Part shown: one piece after another, positions 1 to 5,850 of the stretch | How positions within the stretch are numbered: the stretch's first letter is position 1 | Layout: each line of letters begins with the position of its first letter | Assembly (NCBI GenBank): GCA_029335935.2 | Contig: JARJMV020000003.1 | Span: 1-9,922, forward strand | Length of the DNA stretch: 9,922 nt | DNA from: a bacterium | Lineage (GTDB): Bacteria; Armatimonadota; Fimbriimonadia; Fimbriimonadales; GBS-DC | Direction: 5' to 3' | Made by a program: the position numbers and the translations under genes | The notes under the pieces: model-generated | The model's database searches: none | Told to the model about the DNA's origin: nothing | What the model saw: only the letters and a program-made list of their open reading frames with translations

Positions 1-237
1 CTCGATGAAGCGTTCCGCGCTCTCGGACACTTGGCGCAGCTCGCGCTCCGACACATCCGCCTCGTTCAGCACGCGCACCCCCTGCAGCTCGATTTGCTCC
101 AGAACGGCTTCGATGGCGTCGGGGGTCAGTTCCGTCTCCGGTATGATGGCTAACAGCGATTCGATAGTCACATAACCCGATTGGCGTCCGCTCTCGATAA
201 GTGCTCGCAGCTCGTCCGATTCCAACCAGTAATCCAT
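1..237 (-). CDS. rpoD: Primary RNA polymerase sigma factor (sigma-70/RpoD), N-terminal 79 codons, truncated by window edge
   Basis: Reading leftward from an ATG at 237, the frame stays open to base 1 and gives 79 residues beginning MDYWLESDELRALIESG. The pattern of a short acidic helix, then G-YVTIESL, then a P-E-TELTPDAIEAVLEQIE-G stretch and an acidic tail looks like sigma-70 region 1.1, the autoinhibitory domain found only in primary (group 1) sigma factors; the promoter-recognition regions 2-4 would lie beyond the edge. The start is supported by GGAGGG (244-249), 6 bases upstream. The gene begins 14 bp after the dnaG stop on the same strand, and dnaG-rpoD adjacency is one of the most widespread gene pairs in bacteria, which strengthens the call. 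Region 1.1 is poorly conserved, so identification rests on this resemblance plus context. What cannot be seen: regions 1.2-4, the gene end and any internal promoter. Confidence 0.85.
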   Translation of the reverse strand, partial: MDYWLESDELRALIESGRQSGYVTIESLLAIIPETELTPDAIEAVLEQIELQGVRVLNEADVSERELRQVSESAERFIE

Positions 238-251
238 AGCGCACCCTCCGT

Positions 252-2054
252 TTACCCTATAGATTCGACGCGGATACGCCAGTATTCCTGCAGCTTTTCG
301 GCGTTTTGGGTGTCGGTTTCAGGGTGCGGAGGGGGTTGCGTGATTTCCGCTGCGAGTCGCAGGCGTTTCCTGCGCAGGGCATACTCCTTGAGCCGCTGGA
401 CGCACCCCTGCGCCCATTCGGGTGTCATGGGGGGCGATTCCTGCATCAGGAGCGCGGTCAGCAGGTCTTTGAGTGGCTCCTCGCGGATTTGGTCTAAGAG
501 TTCTGACGGCGCGTAGTGGCTGGGCGGTCGGGGCAGGGCGCGCAGCTGTTCGGCAAGCTGCGCGTGCAGGGGGATTTGCCATTCGATTTCGGGCAGGTGT
601 TCCAGCGCTACGGCGGCAGAGTCGGGGTAGAGCGTCGCGCGGAGCACTTCACTCTCGGCTTGGAACACAGCTTTCGGGATGGCGGGGTGTGTGGGTGCGG
701 GATTGGTGTCTGGTGCGGGTTGCGCGGCGCGCGGGCGGCGACGGGTGCGCAATCGTCGATTCAGCTCCTGCTGCAGGGCGGGCAGAGCGGCGGTCATACG
801 GGTCTGGTACAGAGGCGTTAGGGGCGCCAGTCGCTCCAAGCACGCCAACCGATCCAGTTCGCTCGGCAGGTTCGCTGCCCACTGCAGGCCGCGCTCCACG
901 ATCTGCGCTTTGAGCGTCGGCTCCAGCTCCAGCGGGTTGCGCTCGCCCGCCACTTCACGGATAATCTGCTCGATTCCAAACAGGGCAATCGGCGTTGCGG
1001 AGTTGAGGGCGCGCTGCAGCGCGTCCGCGCCCTGCGTGCGCAGGAGGCTGTCGGGGTCTTCCCCCGACGGCAGGCTCACAGTGAACACCGGGATACCCGC
1101 CTGCAGCAGCACCTCGCCTGCACGCAGCGTCGCACGCACACCCGCCGCGTCGGAGTCGAACATCAGGTACACGCGCTCCACCAGCCGTTTCAAGCGGTTC
1201 GCGTGGTCGTCTGTGAAGGCTGTGCCCAAAGTGGCCACACTATGCGTGAAGCCGTGCTGGTGAAGCATAATCAAGTCCAGATAGCCCTCCACGATGATGG
1301 CTGCGCGCTGCTGCAAGATGGCGCCACGCGCCTTGTGCCAGCCGTAGAGGGTGTTGCGCTTCTCGAAAAGGGGCGTTTCGGGGCTGTTGAGGTACTTGGG
1401 TTCGTCGCCCGTGATTGTGCGTGCGCCAAAAGCGACCACGCGCCCCGACGCATCGTGAATCGGAAAGGTGATGCGGTTGCGGAATCGGTCGTAATAGCCG
1501 TTGCCGTCCTCGCGCGCTTTGAGCAGTCCTGCGGTCTCCGCCGCCTGCAGGTCGAAGTTGTGTTTCTGCAGGAACTTGAGCAGGTAGTCCCAGCCGTCGG
1601 GCGCGTAGCCGAGTTCGAACGCCTCGATGGTTTCAGGGGTCAATCCGCGCTGGGCGAGGTACTGTTGCGCGGCGGGCGTGCGCTTGAGGCACTGACGGTA
1701 GAAGAAGTTCGCGGCGTAGACCAGTTTGCGCAGGCGGTCGCGTTCGTCGGGGGCGTCTTGCGGCAGCGATTCGGCGCGGAGTTCGATGCCCGCCTTCTCG
1801 GCTAAGCGGCGCATCGCCTCGCGGAACGAGAGACCCTCGATCCGCATCAGGAACGCGAATGCGTCGCCCGACGCGCCGCAGCCGAAGCAGTGAAAGCGGT
1901 TCAGTGCAGGGCTAACATGGAACGAGGGCGTCTTCTCGGAATGGAACGGGCAGAGCCCCTTGAAGTTCTTCCCTGCCCGCTCCAGTTTCACATAGTGCGA
2001 GATCAGTTCGACGAGGTCGGTACGGTCTCGGATTTCCTCGCGCAGGTCGCGCAA
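252..2054 (-). CDS. dnaG: DNA primase DnaG
   Basis: This 600-residue protein synthesises the RNA primers used by the replisome. The N-terminal CHC2-type zinc-binding domain has ligands C35, H38, C56 and C59 in the contexts CPFHSEKTPSF and HCFGCGASGD. The catalytic core follows, with the basic motif YDRFRNRITFPIHD (188-201) and PKYLNSPETPLF (219-230). The TOPRIM fold has VEGYLD with E256, and the DSD metal-binding pair D300/D302. A proline/alanine/arginine-rich linker (about 435-460) leads to a C-terminal helical region (about 465-600) where family members bind the DnaB helicase. Length is typical. The start codon is TTG, preceded 9 bases upstream by TAAGGAGG (2071-2064), in which TAA is the stop of the upstream gene; a later start would remove residues normally present before the zinc domain. 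It is the middle gene of a co-directional operon ending in rpoD. All expected metal ligands are present, so it should be active. Confidence 0.98.
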   Translation of the reverse strand: MRDLREEIRDRTDLVELISHYVKLERAGKNFKGLCPFHSEKTPSFHVSPALNRFHCFGCGASGDAFAFLMRIEGLSFREAMRRLAEKAGIELRAESLPQDAPDERDRLRKLVYAANFFYRQCLKRTPAAQQYLAQRGLTPETIEAFELGYAPDGWDYLLKFLQKHNFDLQAAETAGLLKAREDGNGYYDRFRNRITFPIHDASGRVVAFGARTITGDEPKYLNSPETPLFEKRNTLYGWHKARGAILQQRAAIIVEGYLDLIMLHQHGFTHSVATLGTAFTDDHANRLKRLVERVYLMFDSDAAGVRATLRAGEVLLQAGIPVFTVSLPSGEDPDSLLRTQGADALQRALNSATPIALFGIEQIIREVAGERNPLELEPTLKAQIVERGLQWAANLPSELDRLACLERLAPLTPLYQTRMTAALPALQQELNRRLRTRRRPRAAQPAPDTNPAPTHPAIPKAVFQAESEVLRATLYPDSAAVALEHLPEIEWQIPLHAQLAEQLRALPRPPSHYAPSELLDQIREEPLKDLLTALLMQESPPMTPEWAQGCVQRLKEYALRRKRLRLAAEITQPPPHPETDTQNAEKLQEYWRIRVESIG

Positions 2055-2063
2055 GTGGGTTCG

Positions 2064-2071
2064 CCTCCTTA
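2064..2071 (-). promoter_or_regulatory. dnaG Shine-Dalgarno fused to the upstream stop codon
   Basis: Read on the minus strand the bases are TAAGGAGG. The first three are the stop codon of the glycine-rich exported protein, and AAGGAGG is a near-ideal Shine-Dalgarno 9 bases before the TTG start of dnaG. It decides the TTG start, and it places a ribosome terminating on the first gene directly on the dnaG initiation site. Coupled translation is therefore likely (inference). Confidence 0.8.
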
Positions 2072-2866
2072 TAGGTCGGGGGGTGGTAGTTCGCCAGGGC
2101 CGCCCAGTCCGCCGCCGCCGATAGCGCCGCCGCCGCGTCCGGGTCGTCCGCCAGGCGCCATACCGCCTCCGGGTCCTTGCAGACCGCCCTGACCACCGCC
2201 GCCCAAGCCTGTGAAGCCTGCACCCAGCGTCGGAATGCCCGCCGCGACGAAGATCCCCGTCACGCGGTTCGTCTTGGCATCTATCTGGAACGCAACGCCC
2301 AGCTTATTATAGCGGATGACATATAGGTCGCCGCCGAAGGCGTGTTCGTCAGGGTGTCCGTAGGCGGTGATGACCTTGCTGTAGGGGTCGCCCAGCCCGA
2401 TGCCGCGGCTGGTGCGCACGCGATTATCGGCGCGTCGCCCATACGCGCTAATCTGCACCACGCGCCCGTCCTTGTTGAACTGGAACAGGTAGGTGGAGCC
2501 GCCCTTGACGCGGTAGACATAGACGATCTCGTTCTCGATTCGGGTCTGCCCCTGCCCTCCGCCAAAGTCGCCACCGCGCGGCGGGCCGCCAAGCCCAGGC
2601 GCTCCCGAAGGCCCCATCATGCCGCCCCGTCCGAAGCCGCCCTGAGCGCCTTGCTGCTGACCATAGCCTTCAATCACTGTAATCGTGACTTGGGTGTTGG
2701 TCACCATCGTCGGGTTGCCGAAGATGCGGATGACTTGTGCGACGGGGGTGACCACACGAACGCCGAGTAGCGCCACCTCAGGGCGCGGGCGCGCCTGCGC
2801 GGTCAAGCCCACCACCAGCACGGCTGCGCCTGCAACCGCCAAACTGTAATGCCATACTTTCTGCAT
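2069..2866 (-). CDS. Exported glycine-rich protein with two BamE/SmpA-like repeats
   Basis: Not a protein I can name. The 265 residues begin with a Sec signal peptide: K3, a hydrophobic run at about 7-22, and a TAQA cleavage site after residue 25. Two related modules follow, at about 35-143 and 155-210. Each reads roughly G-[IV]-x-[VL]-x-x-P-x-x-x-V-I-x-x-[YF]-G-x-P, then Tyr-rich strands (YVYRV, YVIRY), then [FQ]-F/FQI-x-x-x-x-[NG]-RV-x-x-I. That resembles the short repeat of the BamE/SmpA-OmlA and related periplasmic folds; this is my pattern reading, not a search result. A Gly/Gln/Met/Pro-rich insert (about 69-107) interrupts the first module, and the last 55 residues are almost all Gly, Pro and Arg. 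Start ATG with GAGGAGG 10 bases upstream (2883-2877). It is the first gene of the operon with dnaG and rpoD, with a TATAAT at 2961-2956 upstream. Likely periplasmic or surface-located; function unknown. Confidence 0.85.
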   Translation of the reverse strand: MQKVWHYSLAVAGAAVLVVGLTAQARPRPEVALLGVRVVTPVAQVIRIFGNPTMVTNTQVTITVIEGYGQQQGAQGGFGRGGMMGPSGAPGLGGPPRGGDFGGGQGQTRIENEIVYVYRVKGGSTYLFQFNKDGRVVQISAYGRRADNRVRTSRGIGLGDPYSKVITAYGHPDEHAFGGDLYVIRYNKLGVAFQIDAKTNRVTGIFVAAGIPTLGAGFTGLGGGGQGGLQGPGGGMAPGGRPGRGGGAIGGGGLGGPGELPPPDL

Positions 2867-2876
2867 GCTATCGTCG

Positions 2877-2883
2877 CCTCCTC
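2877..2883 (-). promoter_or_regulatory. Shine-Dalgarno of the exported glycine-rich protein
   Basis: GAGGAGG on the minus strand lies 10 bases before the ATG at 2866. It fixes that start and rules out the longer reading frame that begins at 3036, which would run through the divergent promoter region. Confidence 0.75.
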
Positions 2884-2894
2884 AGTTTCGATGC

Positions 2895-2902
2895 GGTATA
2901 CT
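2895..2902 (+). promoter_or_regulatory. Candidate -10 element GGTATACT in the divergent region
   Basis: The octamer GGTATACT is identical to the ones before alaS and metY in this window. As a rightward -10 it would start RNA near 2909 and give the small membrane protein mRNA a leader of about 57 bases. Read leftward the palindromic core GTATAC gives TATACC, a weaker box near the exported-protein start. No convincing -35 was found for either direction. Confidence 0.35.
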
Positions 2903-2952
2903 CCATTCGCGTTGGCGACGGCGATTCCTGCCGTTTTGCGCCAACCGCCTCC

Positions 2953-2961
2953 TATATTATA
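2953..2961. promoter_or_regulatory. Overlapping divergent -10 elements
   Basis: The nearly symmetrical block TATATTATA gives TATAAT on the minus strand (2961-2956), directed to the exported protein-dnaG-rpoD operon with an expected 5' leader of about 80 bases. It also gives TATATT (2953-2958) or TATTAT (2955-2960) on the plus strand, directed to the small membrane protein, with transcription expected to start at about 2965-2967. No good -35 hexamer sits at 16-18 bp on either side, though a run of seven T (minus strand) lies upstream of the leftward box. Both promoters are predictions. Confidence 0.5.
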
Positions 2962-2965
2962 GACG

Positions 2966-3106
2966 ATGACGGACAAAAAAAGTAGTTGGGCACTCGGGCT
3001 GCGCCTGCTGGCGTTGCTGACGGCGTTGGCGATCATCTACTACTGGTTTTGGTATCTGCCGGCACAGTCGCCCGCGCCCACTGTTCACATCGAGTTCACG
3101 CCATGA
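2966..3106 (+). CDS. 46-residue single-span membrane protein, coupled to the YchF-like gene
   Basis: A short reading frame from ATG 2966 to TGA 3104-3106. The product starts MTDKKSSW, has one strongly hydrophobic, aromatic-rich segment at about residues 8-31 (LLALLTALAIIYYWFWYL inside it), then a short Pro-rich tail ending VHIEFTP. Two lysines before the helix and few charges after predict an N-in, C-out orientation. The TGA overlaps the ATG of the next gene as ATGA, the classic signature of translational coupling, and that is the main evidence that it is real. There is no Shine-Dalgarno before its own ATG; a -10 box ending at 2958-2960 suggests a leaderless mRNA. Codons 3-6 contain an A7 run. 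No family recognised. A membrane anchor or partner for the downstream protein is a reasonable guess only. Confidence 0.65.
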   Translation: MTDKKSSWALGLRLLALLTALAIIYYWFWYLPAQSPAPTVHIEFTP

Positions 3107-4161
3107 GAGTTGCATTCATCGGATTTCCGCTGAGCGGACGCACGACGCTGTTTGACGCGCTGTCGGGCGGACATGCACGCGATGGTGTGGCGCGGGTTCC
3201 CATCCCCGACCCGCGCTTTGAAACGCTGGCGCGTCAGGCAGGCGCGAAGAAACTCATGCCCGCTGCGTTCGAGTGGCGCGACGACCTGCCCGACTTTAAC
3301 CCCGAAAAGCCCGAAACGGTGCGTCAGCCGCTTAGCCTCGCTCGCCAATCGGACGCGCTGGTGTGCGTGCTGCGCGCCTTCGATAGCCCCTACGCGCCCT
3401 ACCACGCACCGATCGACCCCGCGCGCGATTTGCAGTTTTGGCTGGACGAATTCACCCTGTCCGACCTACAGGTTATCGAGAATCGCCTCGAACGCCTGAC
3501 CAAGCTGTTCCAATCGCACAAGGAGACCGCCGCCGATCACGCGGAACACACGCTGCTGGAGCGTATGCATCGCGCGCTGAGCGCAGGCGAACCGCTCCGC
3601 ACGATAGCAATTCCCCACGAGTTAGCGGCGCGGACGCGCGGGTTCGGGTTCCTCACCGCCAAGCCGATGGTGGTGGTCGCCAACATCGGCGAGAGCATGC
3701 TGGGCAACGAATCACAATCCGAACTGTTGCTACCGTTGCGCACGCTCTGCGCCCAGCGCGAGTTGACCTTGATGACCCTCTGCGCGACCTTCGAACGCGA
3801 CCTGCGCCAGCTGTCCGAATCGGAGCAAGCCGAGTTCCTGCAGATGATGGGCGTCGCTGAGCCTGCCCTGCCACGCCTCGTGCGCGCGGTGTATGAACAG
3901 TTGAACCTGCTCACTTTCTATACGATTGGCGACGACTCGCGCGCGTGGCTGCTGCCCCGTGGCGGAACCGCTTTAGACGCCGCCGCAACCATCCATTCCG
4001 ACCTGGCGCGGGGGTTTATTCGCGCCGAAGTGTGCCCTGCCGACGACGCCATCGCTGCAGGCGGCTGGAAAGCGGCCCAGAAGACCAATAAGGTTCAACT
4101 TGTGGGGAAAGATTATGTGATGCGCGACGGCGATGTCATCTATGTTCGGTTCAATGTGTGA
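3103..4161 (+). CDS. Divergent YchF/Obg-family protein with eroded nucleotide-binding motifs
   Basis: A 352-residue protein, close to the usual YchF length of about 363. The C-terminal third is strongly YchF-like (TGS/DUF933 domain): NLLTFYTIGDDSRAW, IHSDLARGFIRAEV and GKDYVMRDGDVIYVRFNV (about 268-352). The central coiled-coil hairpin is present (about 118-160, DLQVIENRLERL). The G domain, however, is altered. G1 reads GFPLSGRTT with R13 where family members have the Walker A lysine. The switch I stretch (NYPF-CTIEPN in relatives) is missing, and the G3 segment (FVDIAGL) has become WRDDLPDF (58-65). A G4-like NIGE (194-197) remains. YchF proteins normally bind ATP/GTP and associate with ribosomes; this one may bind nucleotide weakly or not at all. 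A longer frame from 2986 is rejected because the ATG at 3103 overlaps the small gene's stop (ATGA) and matches the family N-terminus (MRVAFIGFP). It converges on the TPR gene, 13 bp away. Confidence 0.9.
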   Translation: MRVAFIGFPLSGRTTLFDALSGGHARDGVARVPIPDPRFETLARQAGAKKLMPAAFEWRDDLPDFNPEKPETVRQPLSLARQSDALVCVLRAFDSPYAPYHAPIDPARDLQFWLDEFTLSDLQVIENRLERLTKLFQSHKETAADHAEHTLLERMHRALSAGEPLRTIAIPHELAARTRGFGFLTAKPMVVVANIGESMLGNESQSELLLPLRTLCAQRELTLMTLCATFERDLRQLSESEQAEFLQMMGVAEPALPRLVRAVYEQLNLLTFYTIGDDSRAWLLPRGGTALDAAATIHSDLARGFIRAEVCPADDAIAAGGWKAAQKTNKVQLVGKDYVMRDGDVIYVRFNV

Positions 4162-4180
4162 GTGAGGAGCAATCTTACTC
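4160..4180. terminator. Weak inverted repeat across the convergent gene ends
   Basis: GAGTGAG (4160-4166) and CTTACTC (4174-4180) form a 7-bp stem with one G-U pair in rightward RNA, around a 7-base loop. It spans the 13-bp gap and both stop codons. There is no T-tract on either side, and the leftward RNA has an A-C mismatch, so it is a poor intrinsic terminator. It is listed because nothing else could end these two convergent transcripts. Confidence 0.2.
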
Positions 4181-5077
4181 TGGTATCTGCGATGTATCTT
4201 CGGTGTGATAATTGGAGGGGCTCTTCTGCAGTCCGGCGATATGTCGGGCGCGTTGCAGTTCCGCGCGGTCGTAGCTGTCTAACTGGCCCGCTTGTTGGTA
4301 GGCTCTGTCGGCGGCATGGGGTTCGTTGAGCAGGGCGTACACATCGCCGAGCAGCGTGAGGTAGAGCGCGCTGTTGGGCTTCAAGCTCAGGGCGCGTTGG
4401 AAGCACTCAAGGGCTTGCTGGAACTGCTCGTTCTCGATGCAGAGTAGCCCATAGCGGAAGTGGTAGTAGTCGTCTTCGGGGTTGAGCAGCGTGGCGATTT
4501 CCATCTCCTGCATCGCCTCATGCACCTCGCCCAGTTGCTCCAGCAGGTCGGCGAGCCAGAATCGGTAGAAGCCGTTGCTGGGTTCGTGGTTCACGGCGGC
4601 GCGCCCCGCGTCCACCGCTTGGGTGTACCGTTGCCCCATCGCCAGCGCCTCGGCGTACTTAAACTGCACGAAAGCGTTGTCTGCGCCGTAGTCGATAGCG
4701 CGCTTGAAATGGGCAATCGCGGCGTCATAGCGTCCGTAGCGTCGGTAGATTTCGCCGAGCGCGAAGTAGGGTTCGGGGTCGCGCGGGTTCATCTTGCGGG
4801 CGCGCTGGTAGTAGGCTAAGGCGCGGGCAGGCTGATCGGCATAGGCGTAGGCATCGCCCAGCTGCATATAGCGCGCACTGTTTGCGCCATCCATTCGAAT
4901 CGCGTATTTATAGTAGCGGAACGCCTCCTCATACGCGCCTTGACGCAACGCCACGTCGCCCCGTCGCCGTGCCTCCTCCGCCGTCGCCGGCTGATAGTGA
5001 CCGTCGCTGTGCGGCTCGACAGGCTCCGACTCGAACCCCTCACGGATAAACTCGAACGAATCGCCCATCGCCATCAT
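4175..5077 (-). CDS. Tetratricopeptide (TPR) repeat protein, seven consecutive repeats
   Basis: A 300-residue protein with seven back-to-back 34-residue TPR units at residues 33-66, 67-100, 101-134, 135-168, 169-202, 203-236 and 237-270. They show the usual small/large pattern (LGDAYAYADQPARALAYYQRA; YFALGEIYRRYGRYDAAIAHF), often ending NP-x-D or KPNS. A 32-residue acidic, polar N-terminus and a polar 30-residue tail flank them. There is no signal peptide or membrane segment, so it is probably a cytoplasmic scaffold that binds other proteins; the partner cannot be told from sequence. The start is ambiguous: ATG codons at 5077, 5074 and 5068 (MMAMG). A perfect extended -10 (TGGTATAAT) ends only 4 bases before the first ATG, so RNA probably begins at the second ATG or just before the third, and the protein may be 296-299 residues. 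No Shine-Dalgarno is present. It is divergent from the amidase gene. Confidence 0.93.
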   Translation of the reverse strand: MMAMGDSFEFIREGFESEPVEPHSDGHYQPATAEEARRRGDVALRQGAYEEAFRYYKYAIRMDGANSARYMQLGDAYAYADQPARALAYYQRARKMNPRDPEPYFALGEIYRRYGRYDAAIAHFKRAIDYGADNAFVQFKYAEALAMGQRYTQAVDAGRAAVNHEPSNGFYRFWLADLLEQLGEVHEAMQEMEIATLLNPEDDYYHFRYGLLCIENEQFQQALECFQRALSLKPNSALYLTLLGDVYALLNEPHAADRAYQQAGQLDSYDRAELQRARHIAGLQKSPSNYHTEDTSQIPE

Positions 5078-5081
5078 GGGT

Positions 5082-5090
5082 ATTATACCA
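5082..5090 (-). promoter_or_regulatory. Extended -10 promoter of the TPR gene
   Basis: The minus strand reads TGGTATAAT (5090-5082), a perfect match to the extended -10 consensus TGnTATAAT. Seven bases beyond its last base is 5075, inside the run of start codons, so the mRNA should be leaderless or nearly so. No -35 match occurs at 16-18 bp, as is common for extended -10 promoters. Confidence 0.7.
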
Positions 5091-5172
5091 CAGGGGGTTG
5101 TCCATTCCCTGCCCGCAGTCCGTATCGGTACAGCGGCGTTCGCGCCGTGAAACAGCAGTCTGGAGGCTCGCT

Positions 5173-5850
5173 ATGGCTCGCACCATTGAACGGATCGTCT
5201 GGCACACCGCCGCGCACGGGCGCGACGGACAAGCGTTCGACACCACCGCCGCGCAGATTGACCAGTGGCATCGCGAGCGCGGCTGGAGCGAAATCGGCTA
5301 CAATCGGGTCATCCGCTTCGACGGCACGCTCGAGAAGGGACGCGACCCGCGTAAAGTCCCCGCAGGTGTCGCCGGCATCAACGAGACCACTTATCATATC
5401 TGCTTCGCTGGGCACGGCGATATCGCCCCGCTTACGCCCCAGCAACTCGAAAGCGGCGTGCAGCACACCCTCGAAATGCTCCAGAAATACAAGCTGACCG
5501 AGAAGTTTCTGAACGAGCCTGACGGCTTGATTGTGATGGGGCATCGCGAGGTGAACGAGTTGGTGCGGCGCGGCTTAGCCCCCACACCCACTCATAAAAC
5601 CTGTCCGGGCAAGTATATCGACATGGATGCCGTGCGTCTGCTGATACGGGGTCGGCTCACAGCTGCGCCCCCCACTGCCTACCCGTACGATTCGCAGGCG
5701 GCAGGCGAGTTGTACGCAGGGCTGAAGCAGGTCTACGCTGCAGCTGCCAAGCTCCAGTTCCCTGAGGAGGCGATGCGCTCCCTAAACCAGTTCCGCAAGC
5801 AGCCGGAAGTGGACGCTGCGATCGCGCGTTGGCGTCGCGAGAACAGTTAG
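5173..5850 (+). CDS. N-acetylmuramoyl-L-alanine amidase, T7-lysozyme/PGRP type (Amidase_2)
   Basis: A 225-residue zinc amidase predicted to cut the bond between N-acetylmuramic acid and L-alanine of peptidoglycan. By comparison with T7 lysozyme the zinc ligands are H11 (IVWHTAA), H124 (MGHREV) and C144 (KTCPG). The catalytic Tyr is Y43 (EIGYNRVI) and the Lys is K142. Conserved supporting segments include QIDQWHRERGW (28-38) and RFDGTLEKGRD (48-58). The amidase fold ends near 160; residues 172-225 add an alanine-rich helical extension with no recognised domain. There is no signal peptide or membrane segment, which is unusual for a wall enzyme. It could be a phage-type endolysin, a cytoplasmic recycling enzyme, or one exported by another route. 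The start is ATG 5173 with GGAGG 6 bases upstream (5162-5166); a frame opening at 5098 extends into promoter-like DNA and lacks support. Its stop overlaps the alaS stop. Confidence 0.93.
   Translation: MARTIERIVWHTAAHGRDGQAFDTTAAQIDQWHRERGWSEIGYNRVIRFDGTLEKGRDPRKVPAGVAGINETTYHICFAGHGDIAPLTPQQLESGVQHTLEMLQKYKLTEKFLNEPDGLIVMGHREVNELVRRGLAPTPTHKTCPGKYIDMDAVRLLIRGRLTAAPPTAYPYDSQAAGELYAGLKQVYAAAAKLQFPEEAMRSLNQFRKQPEVDAAIARWRRENS

Noticed and set aside
252..1805. Several long plus-strand frames opposite dnaG
   Set aside because: All are antisense to a DnaG with every catalytic residue intact; they look like GC-bias shadows.
2094..2240. GC-rich near-repeats that might be a tandem DNA repeat
   Set aside because: They encode the Gly/Pro/Arg tail of the exported protein; the repetition is in codon usage (GGC/GGT/CCG) and not a fixed-length unit.
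2986..3102. A 39-codon N-terminal extension of the YchF-like protein
   Set aside because: It runs in a different frame through the small membrane gene, whereas ATG 3103 gives the family N-terminus and the ATGA overlap.
5098..5172. A 25-codon N-terminal extension of the amidase that might hide a signal peptide
   Set aside because: The extra residues are polar and Arg/Ser-rich with no hydrophobic core, so they are not a signal peptide, and GGAGG precedes the ATG at 5173.
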